DNA of 64,000 nt from Comamonas terrae (GTDB lineage Bacteria > Pseudomonadota > Gammaproteobacteria > Burkholderiales > Burkholderiaceae_C), in assembly GCF_001544075.1 (NCBI RefSeq), contig NZ_BCNT01000008.1, forward strand, positions 175,181-239,180. The letters are read 5' to 3'. The notes under the pieces were generated by a model. The model did not search any database. It was not told the origin of the DNA and worked only from the letters and a program-made list of their open reading frames with translations. The position numbers and the translations under genes are program-made. This document shows positions 28,017-35,980 of this stretch, piece by piece. Positions within the stretch are counted from its first letter, which is position 1. Each line of letters opens with the position of its first letter.

Positions 28017-29597
28017 TTACAGCTCGCGCCGCTGCATGGCCCCGGCGATGTACTCGGCCTGCCGGATCGCCAGCGCCACGATGGTCAGCGTGGGGTTGGC
28101 CGCCGAGCTGGAGGTGAACTGGCTGCCGTCCGAGATGAAGAGATTCTTCACATCGTGCGCCTGGCCCCACTTGTTGACCACGCCGTCGCTGGCCTTGGCG
28201 CTCATGCGGTTGGTGCCCATGTTGTGGCTGGCCGGATAGGCCGGCATGTCGATCACCCGCGTGGCGCCCACGGCTTCGGACAGCTTGCGCCATTGCACCA
28301 GGCCGTGGGCGGTGATCTTGTCGTCGTTGGCGTGGTAGGTCTTGGTCACGATGGGCACGGGCAGGCCGTACTGGTCCTTTTCCGTGGGGTGCAGCGTGAT
28401 GGAGTTCTGCTCGCGCGCCAGGTCCTCGCCGCAGACCCAGACGCAGCTCATGTGGTCGTACATCTCCATGGCCGAAGTGAAGTCGCGGCCCCAGCCGCCG
28501 GGCTTCATGAACGCCGCCGTGTACGGCAGGTGGATGGCCAGCCCTTCGAGATAGTAGCCGCCGACGAAGCCGCGCCTGGTGTCCAGCGGCACCTCGTCGG
28601 CCACCACGGCCGCGATGTCGAAGCCGCGGTACATGTAGACCGGCTTCTTGTGGATGGCCACGGCCGCGGCCGTGGCGTGGTTCATGTAGTTCTTGCCCAC
28701 CTGGCCCGAGGAGTTGGCCAGGCCGTTGCTGAACATGCTGGAGGCCGAGTTCAGCAGCAGCCGCGGCGACTCGATGGAGTTGCCCGCCACGCAGACCACG
28801 CGCGCCTTCTGCAGCTGCTTGCGGCCCTTGCCGTCCACGTAGAGCACGCCGTTGGCGCGGCCCTGCTTGTCGTGCTGGATCTGCAGCACCATGGACTCGG
28901 GCCGCAGCTCGACCTTGCCCGTGGCCTGGGCGCGCGGCACCTCGGTGTAGAGCGTGGACCACTTGGCGCCGATCTTGCAGCCCTGCATGCAAAAGCCGAT
29001 CTGCTGGCAGGCGGGCCGGCCGTCATAGACCTGGCTGTTCGATGCCGCTGGACGCACGATGTTCTTGTAGCCCACCTTGCGCGCGCCGGCCTCGATCACC
29101 TTGTAGTGGTTGTTCGGCGGCATGGGCGGCAGGCCGCTGGCCTTGGTGCCGGCCACGCCCATCTTCTTCTCCGCCAGCGCGTAGTAAGGCTCCAGCTCGG
29201 CCAGCGTGATCGGCCAGTCAAGCACGTTGGCCCCGTCGATGGCGCCATAGGTGGTCCTGGTGTGGAAGTCATGCTCCTGGAAACGCAGGGCCACGCCGGA
29301 CCAGTGCACCGTGGAGCCGCCCACGCCCTTGACGATCCAGGCCGGCAGGTTCGGATAGGTCTGGGTGTGGTGCCAGCCGCCGGCCGAGATGCGCTTGTCC
29401 AGCCACGAGATCTTGTTGAACATCGCCCATTCGTCGTTCTCGAAGTCGGCCTGCGTGTAGTGCTTGCCCGCCTCCAGAACCACGCACTTGACGCCGCGCT
29501 GCGCCAGTTCGTTGGCCAGTGTGCCGCCGCCCGCACCCGAGCCCACGATCACGACGACGCTGTCGTCGTTGAGAGAGAACTTTGCCTGATCGGTCAT
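28017..29597 (-). CDS. GMC-type FAD-dependent oxidoreductase, gluconate dehydrogenase large-subunit-like
   Basis: A 526-residue flavoprotein with dinucleotide motif VIVGSGAGGGTLANE near residue 15 and WHHTQTYPN and GGSTVHWSGVAL segments. The C-terminal SHNMGTNRM and NPTLTIVALA match the gluconate 2-dehydrogenase/sorbitol dehydrogenase branch. AAGGAG precedes ATG 29597. It pairs with the Tat-exported small subunit immediately upstream and probably leaves the cytoplasm with it, giving electrons to the respiratory chain. In an acetoin operon, 2,3-butanediol (oxidised to acetoin) is a plausible substrate; this is inference. No cytochrome c subunit gene is adjacent. Confidence 0.85.
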   Translation of the reverse strand: MTDQAKFSLNDDSVVVIVGSGAGGGTLANELAQRGVKCVVLEAGKHYTQADFENDEWAMFNKISWLDKRISAGGWHHTQTYPNLPAWIVKGVGGSTVHWSGVALRFQEHDFHTRTTYGAIDGANVLDWPITLAELEPYYALAEKKMGVAGTKASGLPPMPPNNHYKVIEAGARKVGYKNIVRPAASNSQVYDGRPACQQIGFCMQGCKIGAKWSTLYTEVPRAQATGKVELRPESMVLQIQHDKQGRANGVLYVDGKGRKQLQKARVVCVAGNSIESPRLLLNSASSMFSNGLANSSGQVGKNYMNHATAAAVAIHKKPVYMYRGFDIAAVVADEVPLDTRRGFVGGYYLEGLAIHLPYTAAFMKPGGWGRDFTSAMEMYDHMSCVWVCGEDLAREQNSITLHPTEKDQYGLPVPIVTKTYHANDDKITAHGLVQWRKLSEAVGATRVIDMPAYPASHNMGTNRMSAKASDGVVNKWGQAHDVKNLFISDGSQFTSSSAANPTLTIVALAIRQAEYIAGAMQRREL

Positions 29598-29628
29598 GAT
29601 GCTTGTCTCCTTGTCGTTGTGCCAGCGC

Positions 29629-30210
29629 TCAGAGCCAGTCGATGTCATCGAAGCCCCGGTTCACATAGCCGCCCTTTTCCCAGGACGAACCCTCGTAGCC
29701 GAACAGCGGCCACAGCTTCTTGTTGTTGTAGAGGCCCGTGACCAGATCGCCCTGCACCTTCTTGAAGAACGGCGTGGCCTCGATGTCCTTGAGCAGGGCC
29801 ACGCGCTCGTCCTCGGTCTTCACCTCGGCATAAGGCACGCCGTAGCGCTGTGTGGCACGCTGGTCCAGGTCCTTGACGCCCTCGGTCAGCAGCTTTTTCA
29901 CGCCCTTGTCCTTCACGGACGCCGCGTCGTACGGAGCCACGGCCTCGACGTAGAAGCTCTCGGCCAGCTTGTCGTGCGGGTAGATGTCGCGCGCCATGCG
30001 CACCAGGGTCTTGCCGGTCGCCGCACCCAGGTGGCGAAAGCTCTGCCGGGCCGCCACATCCTTGGCGGCCGCGAGGCTGGCGGCGGGAATGACCGCGATG
30101 CCGATGGCTCCCAGGCCGCCGCCGCGCAGAAAACTGCGCCTCTGCAGCGTGGGCCGCTTGTCCAGCACGCGCATGGTGCCGGGGACTGAATCGTCTTTCG
30201 GGTGGTTCAT
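29629..30210 (-). CDS. Gluconate 2-dehydrogenase subunit 3-family protein, Tat-exported
   Basis: A 193-residue protein. A twin-arginine signal RRSFLRGGG at about 24-32 is followed by a hydrophobic core (AIGIAVIPAASLAAA), then a helical domain with MARDIYPHDKL, typical of subunit 3 of GMC-type membrane dehydrogenases. It is thought to be the export chaperone/partner that carries the flavin subunit through the Tat system. It lies 31 bases before the GMC gene and 86 bases after the lipoate-ligase gene. GGAGAC precedes its start. Confidence 0.85.
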   Translation of the reverse strand: MNHPKDDSVPGTMRVLDKRPTLQRRSFLRGGGLGAIGIAVIPAASLAAAKDVAARQSFRHLGAATGKTLVRMARDIYPHDKLAESFYVEAVAPYDAASVKDKGVKKLLTEGVKDLDQRATQRYGVPYAEVKTEDERVALLKDIEATPFFKKVQGDLVTGLYNNKKLWPLFGYEGSSWEKGGYVNRGFDDIDWL

Positions 30211-30296
30211 CGTCGTCTCCTTCGTGTTGTGATTGCTGTCTCGATGGAATCAATGCGGGTTGGCCGCCGGCCGCGGCCAGGGTTTGAAGTTCATGT

Positions 30297-31010
30297 TCAG
30301 GGGGGACAGGCCTGCGGCTCCAGGGTCGCGGCCAGCACCTGTTCCAGCCGCAAGGCACAGGCATGGGCATCGAAATGCGCAATGGCTTCCCCGGCGCCGA
30401 TGGTGGTGGCGGCCAGGACCTGGGCATCGGCCGCCGCGCACCCCAGGGCCTCGCCCAGCAGCCGCCACGGCGAAGGCTGCAGCAGCACGCCGCCTACCAG
30501 CAGCACGCCGTGGGCGCGGCGCACCTGGGCCAGGCCGGCGATCTTGCGGCCGCCGGCCAGCACCTCCCAGGGCGACAGGCCGCCAAAGCAGGCCCAGTCC
30601 ACCGCCGTGCGCCGCTCGGCCGGCATGGCGCGCAACACCTCGGGCGCCAGTGCCTGTGCGTCCACGCCGCCCTGCCGCAGCGCCTGGGCCAGGGCCTCGC
30701 CCAGCCAGCGGTAGCTGGCCACCAGCCCCTGGCGGGCCAGCGGGTGGTCGGCCGGCAGCGCCACCGACAGGCCCAGCATCCACGGCCCGGTCAGCACTGC
30801 GCCGCCGCCGGACTGGCGCAGCAGCACCGGCACGGGGCCAGCCGCCTGCGCCAGCAGCCGGCGCTGCGAGCAGCCGAGCACGATGGCCGGCTCCCGGTAG
30901 CGCCAGAGCCTGAAGCTCGGCATGGCCACCGGCTGGGCAAGCTGCTGCTCGTTCCACAGCTGCTCGCGCACGGCCTCGGGCGGCGTCAACGATGGGAGGG
31001 GTACAGTCAT
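30297..31010 (-). CDS. Lipoate-protein ligase A family protein
   Basis: A 237-residue BPL/LplA catalytic domain with RQSGGGAVLTGP and GRKIAGLAQVRRAHG. It would attach lipoate to the aco lipoyl protein. The small C-terminal accessory domain of E. coli LplA is not apparent. It starts eight bases after the E2 stop. A lipoate ligase inside an acetoin operon suggests dedicated modification of the locus's own carrier. Confidence 0.85.
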   Translation of the reverse strand: MTVPLPSLTPPEAVREQLWNEQQLAQPVAMPSFRLWRYREPAIVLGCSQRRLLAQAAGPVPVLLRQSGGGAVLTGPWMLGLSVALPADHPLARQGLVASYRWLGEALAQALRQGGVDAQALAPEVLRAMPAERRTAVDWACFGGLSPWEVLAGGRKIAGLAQVRRAHGVLLVGGVLLQPSPWRLLGEALGCAAADAQVLAATTIGAGEAIAHFDAHACALRLEQVLAATLEPQACPP

Positions 31011-31018
31011 GGCAGGCC

Positions 31019-31741
31019 TTACAGCGAATCGGGGGCTTCGAGGTGGCCCTTGACGGCCTGCAGGAACTGAGCGGCCGGGTAGCCGTCGATGGCCCGGTGG
31101 TCGAACACCAGGGTCAGCGTCGTCATCGCGGCGATGCCCAGCCTCCCGTCCTGCACCACCGCGCGCTCGCGCACGCTGCTCACGCCCAGGATCCCCACCT
31201 GCGGCGCGTTCAGCACCGGCGTGAACCAGTCGATGCCCGTCATGCCCAGGTTGGTGACCGTGAAGGTCGCGCCCTGGTAGGCCTTGGGCGCCAGCTTGCC
31301 GGCGCGGGCTCCGGCCGCGAGCTCGCGCGTTTCCTGCGCGAGCTGCGCCACGGCCTTGGTCTCGGCATCGCGGATCACCGGCACCATCAGTCCCTCGTCC
31401 AGCGCCACGGCCAGGCCCAGGTGCACGGCGCCCTGGCACTCGATGACGTTGTCCTTGAGCAGCGCGTTCATGCGCGGGTGCCTGGCCAGCGCCAGCGCGG
31501 TGGCGCGCAGCACGCAGGCGGTGATGGTGGGCCTGGCCCCGCCCTCCGCCATCGGATGCGTGCGCAGCCAGGCCTGGCAGGCCGAAACATCGACATCCAC
31601 GCCCATGGCCACGCGCGGCGCCTGCCAGCCCACGGCCATGTTGCGGGCGATGGCGCCGCGCAGGCCCTTGAGCGGAATGCCCGGGACGCTGGCGATACCG
31701 GCGCCAGCTTCCGCTGCAACAGTGGTGGCAGCGGTGCTCAT
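31019..31741 (-). CDS. acoC: Acetoin dehydrogenase E2, catalytic domain only
   Basis: A 240-residue protein consisting of the 2-oxoacid dehydrogenase acyltransferase core, with the active-site motif DHRAIDG (His215, Asp219) and QVGILGVSSV. It transfers the acetyl group from lipoyl to CoA. The usual N-terminal lipoyl and E1/E3-binding domains are absent. The lipoyl domain is the separate gene just upstream, overlapping by ATGA. This split layout is unlike canonical AcoC. Confidence 0.9.
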   Translation of the reverse strand: MSTAATTVAAEAGAGIASVPGIPLKGLRGAIARNMAVGWQAPRVAMGVDVDVSACQAWLRTHPMAEGGARPTITACVLRATALALARHPRMNALLKDNVIECQGAVHLGLAVALDEGLMVPVIRDAETKAVAQLAQETRELAAGARAGKLAPKAYQGATFTVTNLGMTGIDWFTPVLNAPQVGILGVSSVRERAVVQDGRLGIAAMTTLTLVFDHRAIDGYPAAQFLQAVKGHLEAPDSL

Positions 31742-31983
31742 GCCAGCGTTCCCAGGCTCTGGCCGGGCTTGAAGGTGCCTTCGGCCGGCACGAGAATGGA
31801 CTCGACCACGCCATCGGCGGGCGCCAGCACCTCATGGCTGGTCTTGACCACGACCACGCTGGCCAGCGGCTGGCCGGCCTTGACGCTGTCGCCCACCTGC
31901 ACCAGCCAGTCCTCGACCAGGGCCTCGGTGCCGGGCTCCACGTCCTGCCAGGCGTCTTGCGGAAGAATGATGTCGGTGCTCAT
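31738..31983 (-). CDS. Free-standing lipoyl-domain protein of acetoin dehydrogenase
   Basis: An 81-residue protein that is a single lipoyl domain: VGDSVKAGQPLASV, then the lysine hairpin VVVVKTSHEV, then APADG. By alignment with E2 lipoyl domains, Lys47 is the attachment residue, but its flanks are VVVKT rather than the usual ETDKA. It is coupled by ATGA overlaps to both acoB upstream and the E2 catalytic gene downstream. It should act as the mobile acetyl carrier between E1 and E2. Confidence 0.85.
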   Translation of the reverse strand: MSTDIILPQDAWQDVEPGTEALVEDWLVQVGDSVKAGQPLASVVVVKTSHEVLAPADGVVESILVPAEGTFKPGQSLGTLA

Positions 31984-33017
31984 GCGTAGGCTCCTTCGAG
32001 TTGCGGTGCGGCGACGAGCTGCTGCGCGGCGGCAACGATGGCGTCGACCTGGGGAATGACGAACTGCTCCAGCGGGCGGCTGAAGGGGATGGGCACGTCG
32101 GGCACGGCCAGGCGCCGCACCGGCGCCTTGAGGCGCACGCTGTCGAGGTTCTCGGCCACCAGCGCGGCGATCTCGCCCGACAGGCCGAAGCTCAGGTAGT
32201 CCTCGTCGGCCACCAGCAGGCGGCCGGTCTTGCGCACCGACCTGAGCACCGCCTCGCGGTCCAGCGGCACGATGGTGCGCAGGTCGATCACCTCGGCGTC
32301 TATGCCCGCATCGGCGAGCTTCTGCGCGGCCAGCACGGTCTTCTGCACCATCTGGCTCAGCGTGACGATGGTCAGGTCTGCCCCCTCGCGCACGACCTTG
32401 GCCTGGCCGAAGGGAATGGTGTACTGCTCCTCGGGCACCTCGTTGGTGCTGCCCTCGAAGTACGACATCCACGGCAGGCCCATGATGCCCTTGTGGAACA
32501 GGAACACCACCGGGTTGTCGTCGCGGATGGCCTGGGTCATCAGGCCCTTGGCGTCGTAGGCGTTGGACGGCACCACCACCTTCATGCCCGGCATGTGGGC
32601 GAAGGTGCCGTACAGGCACTGCGAGTGCTGGGCCGCATCGTTGTAGCCGCCGCCGATGCCCGCCATCAACACCATGGGCATCTTGATGTTGCCGCCGGCC
32701 ATGTAGATGTTCTTGGCCATGTGGTTGTAGATCATGTCCATGCACACGCCGAAGAAGTCGACGAACATGATCTCGGCGATGGGGCGCATGCCCTCGGCCG
32801 CCGCGCCGATGGCGGTGCCGATGAAGGCTGTCTCCGAGATCGGCGTGTCCATGATGCGGTCCTTGCCGTGCTTGGCCAGCAGGCCGCCGGTGGCGCCGAA
32901 GATGCCGCCGTACTTGCCGATGTCCTCGCCCATCACGAAGACATTGGGGTCGCGCTCGATTTCCTGGCCGATGGCCTCCGACACGGCCTGGGCCATGGTC
33001 AATTTGCGGGTTGTCAT
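31980..33017 (-). CDS. acoB: Acetoin dehydrogenase E1 beta subunit
   Basis: A 345-residue transketolase-like subunit. MGEDIGKYGG near residue 30 carries the ThDP-activating Glu; MDTPISETAFIG, EIMFVDFFG and a C-terminal transketolase domain (VDLRTIVPLD) follow. It forms an alpha2beta2 E1 with AcoA to cleave acetoin. Its stop overlaps the lipoyl gene by ATGA; it starts 26 bases after acoA. Confidence 0.92.
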   Translation of the reverse strand: MTTRKLTMAQAVSEAIGQEIERDPNVFVMGEDIGKYGGIFGATGGLLAKHGKDRIMDTPISETAFIGTAIGAAAEGMRPIAEIMFVDFFGVCMDMIYNHMAKNIYMAGGNIKMPMVLMAGIGGGYNDAAQHSQCLYGTFAHMPGMKVVVPSNAYDAKGLMTQAIRDDNPVVFLFHKGIMGLPWMSYFEGSTNEVPEEQYTIPFGQAKVVREGADLTIVTLSQMVQKTVLAAQKLADAGIDAEVIDLRTIVPLDREAVLRSVRKTGRLLVADEDYLSFGLSGEIAALVAENLDSVRLKAPVRRLAVPDVPIPFSRPLEQFVIPQVDAIVAAAQQLVAAPQLEGAYA

Positions 33018-33043
33018 GCTGGTCTCCGAAGTTCGTGGGGGCG

Positions 33044-34051
33044 TTAGCAGAAGACGTGCAGCAGCGCGTCCTCGGGCTTGGGGTACGGGCTGCTGCGGCC
33101 GTACTCGTAGGCCTCGGCGATGCGCGCGTTGACACGCTGGCGCAGCGCCTGGTCGGCGGCGTCGTCGAGCAGGCCGGCGCGGCGCAGGTGCTCGCCCAGG
33201 CGCGGGATCGGGTCGTTCTTGCGCAGCTCGGCCGCCTCGCCCTTGGGGCGGTAGGTCTCGGGGTCGCCCTGGAAGTGGCCCAGGTAGCGGTCGGTCTTGA
33301 CCTCGATCAGCGTCGGCCCCTCGCCGCGGCGGGCGCGCGCGATGGCCACGCCGGCGGCCTCGTAGACCGCGAGCGCATCGTTCTGGTCCACCAGCACGCC
33401 GGGCATGCCGTAGGCGGCGGCGCGGTCGGCGTTCCAGGCCACCGAGGTGGACTCGCTCTTTTCCACCGAGATCGCGTACTTGTTGTCCTCGCAGACGAAG
33501 AGCACGGGCAGCTTCCACAGCGCCGCGAGGTTCATCGATTCGTGGAAGGCGCCCTGGTTGGTCGCGCCCTCGCCGAAGAAGGCCACGGCCACCCAGTCCT
33601 TGCCGCGCTTCTTGGCGGCCAGGGCCGCGCCGCAGGCCGGCGGCATGCTGGCGCCGATGATGCCGCTGCAGCTGAACTTGTGCGCCGGATCGAACAGATG
33701 CATGTGCCCGCCCTTGCCGCGGCCCAGGCCCGTGTCCTTGCCGAACATCTCGGCCGTCATGGGCTTGAGCGGCACGCCCTTGGCAATGGCGAAATGGTGC
33801 GGGCGGTGCGAGCCGACCACGGTGTCGTCGTCATGCAGGTGGGCGCATACGCCGACCGCCACGGGCTCCTGCCCGGCCGCCAGGTGCATCTCGCCCGGCA
33901 CGGGGCCGGAGCCGATGTCGAAGGCCAGGCCTTTCTGGATATGCGGCGGCAGCTTGCCTTCCATGTAGACCCGGGCCATGGTCTCTTCGTATTCCCGGAT
34001 CTCGATCATCTTCTCGTACATCCACAGCTTGCGCTCGGTGCTTGGATTCAT
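33044..34051 (-). CDS. acoA: Acetoin dehydrogenase E1 alpha subunit
   Basis: A 335-residue ThDP-dependent subunit with the ThDP/Mg motif GEGATNQGAFHESMN, the GRGKGGHMHLFDP segment and RYLGHFQGDPETYR (phosphorylation-loop region of E1 alpha). With AcoB it converts acetoin to acetaldehyde plus a hydroxyethyl-ThDP unit that is passed to lipoate. It is the first gene of the operon, 80-90 bases downstream of the predicted sigma-54 start. Confidence 0.93.
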   Translation of the reverse strand: MNPSTERKLWMYEKMIEIREYEETMARVYMEGKLPPHIQKGLAFDIGSGPVPGEMHLAAGQEPVAVGVCAHLHDDDTVVGSHRPHHFAIAKGVPLKPMTAEMFGKDTGLGRGKGGHMHLFDPAHKFSCSGIIGASMPPACGAALAAKKRGKDWVAVAFFGEGATNQGAFHESMNLAALWKLPVLFVCEDNKYAISVEKSESTSVAWNADRAAAYGMPGVLVDQNDALAVYEAAGVAIARARRGEGPTLIEVKTDRYLGHFQGDPETYRPKGEAAELRKNDPIPRLGEHLRRAGLLDDAADQALRQRVNARIAEAYEYGRSSPYPKPEDALLHVFC

Positions 34052-34141
34052 GGTGATGTCTCCGTCTGTCGTTGGGTTGCGGCCCGCCGGATGCACCGGC
34101 CGGGCCCTGCATGCACGCCATCGCGTCCACGCAGCCTTCAG

Positions 34142-34157
34142 CGCAAGCGCTGTGCCA
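34142..34157 (-). promoter_or_regulatory. Sigma-54 (-24/-12) promoter for the acoAB operon
   Basis: On the minus strand TGGCACAGCGCTTGCG has exact GG-N10-GC spacing and intact TGGCAC and TTGC elements, predicting a start near 34131, about 80 bases before acoA. Confidence 0.85.
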
Positions 34158-34276
34158 GGCAGAGCCCGAGCCTCGACGAATACGGGTAAATCCCAGGAAA
34201 TACCGGCATGCAGGCCGGATTACGGCGCACGAACGGCGCTGAAGCGGCCTGATCCGCTGCGCCGCCCGCGCCGGCA

Positions 34277-34345
34277 TGCGACAGCTGCGGCATCCTTGTG
34301 CGACACCTGTCGCACAGCGGCTGAAACGCTGCGACAGGTGTCGCA
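34277..34345. promoter_or_regulatory. Three AcoR upstream activating palindromes
   Basis: Two perfect 16-base palindromes, TGCGACACCTGTCGCA (34299-34314) and TGCGACAGGTGTCGCA (34330-34345), plus an imperfect third, TGCGACAGCTGCGGCA (34277-34292). Centres are 22 and 31 bases apart, about two and three helical turns. They lie about 120-190 bases upstream of the -24/-12 promoter, as enhancers for an NtrC-class activator should. Confidence 0.8.
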
Positions 34346-34354
34346 GCCTCCGTC

Positions 34355-35836
34355 TCAGACCGTGCAGGAGTGCGCGCCCGGCCCGGCCTCGCTCTGGCGG
34401 GGCACCCGCATGCGGGCGGCGATTGCCAGCCCCAGCAGCGCCAGCAGGGCCGCGCCCCATTCGGCATGCTGCAGGCCCCGGGCCGTGGCCTCGTCCAGCG
34501 CACCTGCCGGCAAAGCCTGCCCGCCTTGCAGCGCCAGCAGCGGTGCCGTGGCCAGCATGACCAGCACGGCCAGGCCCAGGGCGGCGCCCACCTGCTGGGC
34601 CGTGGCCGCTATGCCCGAGGCCACGCCCTGCCGGCCGGCGTCTATGCCCTGGCCGGCTAGCACCCACATAGCCGTCCAGCTGGCGCCCTGCCCCACGCTG
34701 GCCACCACGAAGCCGGGGACCAGCCACACGTAGCCGCTGCCCAGCGGCAGCGCCCAGGCCGTCCAAGCCAGCCCCAGCGCCCCTGCGGCCCAGCCGCCCA
34801 TGAGAACGGTGCGGGGCGAGCTGCGCGCCAGCCAGCGCTCGGCCCAGCGTATGCCCACCGTGCACACCGCCGTCGGCAGCAGGAATGCCAGGCCGGCCTG
34901 CAAGGGGCTCCAGCCGTATATCTGCTGGAAGTACAGGGCCAGGAAGTAGTACTGCACGCCATAGCTGCTCATGAAGACCATGGTCAGCAGCATGGCCGTG
35001 CGCAGGCCGGGCTCGCGCAGCAGAGCCAGCGGCATCAGCGGCGAAGCGGCGCGCGCCTCTATGCGTACGAACAATGCCAGCAGCACCGCCGCCACGGCGA
35101 GCGCCAGCAGCACGCGCCAGTTGCCGAAGCCCCACTCGGGCCCTTGCACCAGCGCGGCCACCAGCAGGCTGCTGCCCATAGTCACGCTGATGCAGCCCGC
35201 CAGGTCGAAGCCCTGGCCCGGCCCGCCCCGCCCGCCGGTGGCCGGGAGAAAGCGCAAGGCACCGAGCGCGCAGGGCCAGGCCACGGGCACCAGGATCCAC
35301 AGCACCCAGTTCCAGCCCAGAAGCTGGGTGAGCAGGCCGCCCAGCAGCGCCCCAGCAGCCAGGCCGCCGGCGGATGCCATGCTCCACACGGCAAGGGCCC
35401 GGTTGCGCTGCGGCCCGGCGGCATACAGTGTGTTGATCAGCGACAGCGTGGCCGGAAACAGCAGCGCAGCGGCCACGCCCTGGCCGGCCCGCGCCATCAC
35501 CAGTTGCCAGGAGTGGCCGGCAAACCCTCCGGCCAGCGAAGCCAAGCCGAAAAGCGCCATGCCTGTCACGTACATGCGGCGCCTGCCCAGCAGGTCGGCG
35601 CAGCGTCCGCCCAGCAGCAGGCAGCCGCCAAAGGCGACGCTATAGGCGCTGATCACCCACTGCAGCTGCTGCGCACCCATGCCCAGATGCCGGCCCATGG
35701 AGTCCAGCGCCACGAAGACGATGGTGGCGTCCAGCGCAATGAGCAGCTGGGACAGGGACAGCAAGGCAAGCGCTGCGCCGGGGTGGCGAAGCGCACCGGC
35801 GGCAGGGCCGCCTGAAAGAGAAACCGGGGAGTCCAT
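34355..35836 (-). CDS. MFS drug-efflux-type transporter (DHA2, 14 TM)
   Basis: A 493-residue membrane protein. LIALDATIVFVALDSM matches motif D1 of the DHA2 family and LGGRCADLLGRRRMY motif A; about 14 helices are predicted. It is probably a proton-driven drug or metabolite exporter. It is divergent from a LysR gene at 35981, which has an operator-like palindrome between them. The AT-rich upstream region supplies its promoter. TTG 35863 is an alternative start. Confidence 0.88.
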   Translation of the reverse strand: MDSPVSLSGGPAAGALRHPGAALALLSLSQLLIALDATIVFVALDSMGRHLGMGAQQLQWVISAYSVAFGGCLLLGGRCADLLGRRRMYVTGMALFGLASLAGGFAGHSWQLVMARAGQGVAAALLFPATLSLINTLYAAGPQRNRALAVWSMASAGGLAAGALLGGLLTQLLGWNWVLWILVPVAWPCALGALRFLPATGGRGGPGQGFDLAGCISVTMGSSLLVAALVQGPEWGFGNWRVLLALAVAAVLLALFVRIEARAASPLMPLALLREPGLRTAMLLTMVFMSSYGVQYYFLALYFQQIYGWSPLQAGLAFLLPTAVCTVGIRWAERWLARSSPRTVLMGGWAAGALGLAWTAWALPLGSGYVWLVPGFVVASVGQGASWTAMWVLAGQGIDAGRQGVASGIAATAQQVGAALGLAVLVMLATAPLLALQGGQALPAGALDEATARGLQHAEWGAALLALLGLAIAARMRVPRQSEAGPGAHSCTV

Positions 35837-35940
35837 GGCCAAAGCGTTCCTGAACAGAGACAAATAAAGAAGGGAGGAAAAGAAGGATGGCCATGCTAAT
35901 TAATGCAATATGAAAGAAAAAAAGCATATTTTTCTTTGAC

Positions 35941-35958
35941 TAATGCAAAAATGCATTA
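35941..35958. promoter_or_regulatory. LysR operator candidate
   Basis: TAATGCAAAAATGCATTA is a perfect 7-bp inverted repeat with a four-base spacer. A further TTAATGCAA half-site lies at 35900-35908. It sits between the divergent MFS and LysR starts. Confidence 0.7.
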
Positions 35959-35980
35959 ATCAAACTCCACCACTTCATCC

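Noticed and set aside
30250..30290. Tiny peptide frame (MNMNFKPWPRPAANPH) in the lipoate-ligase/subunit-3 gap
   Set aside because: No ribosome site and no known family; probably chance.
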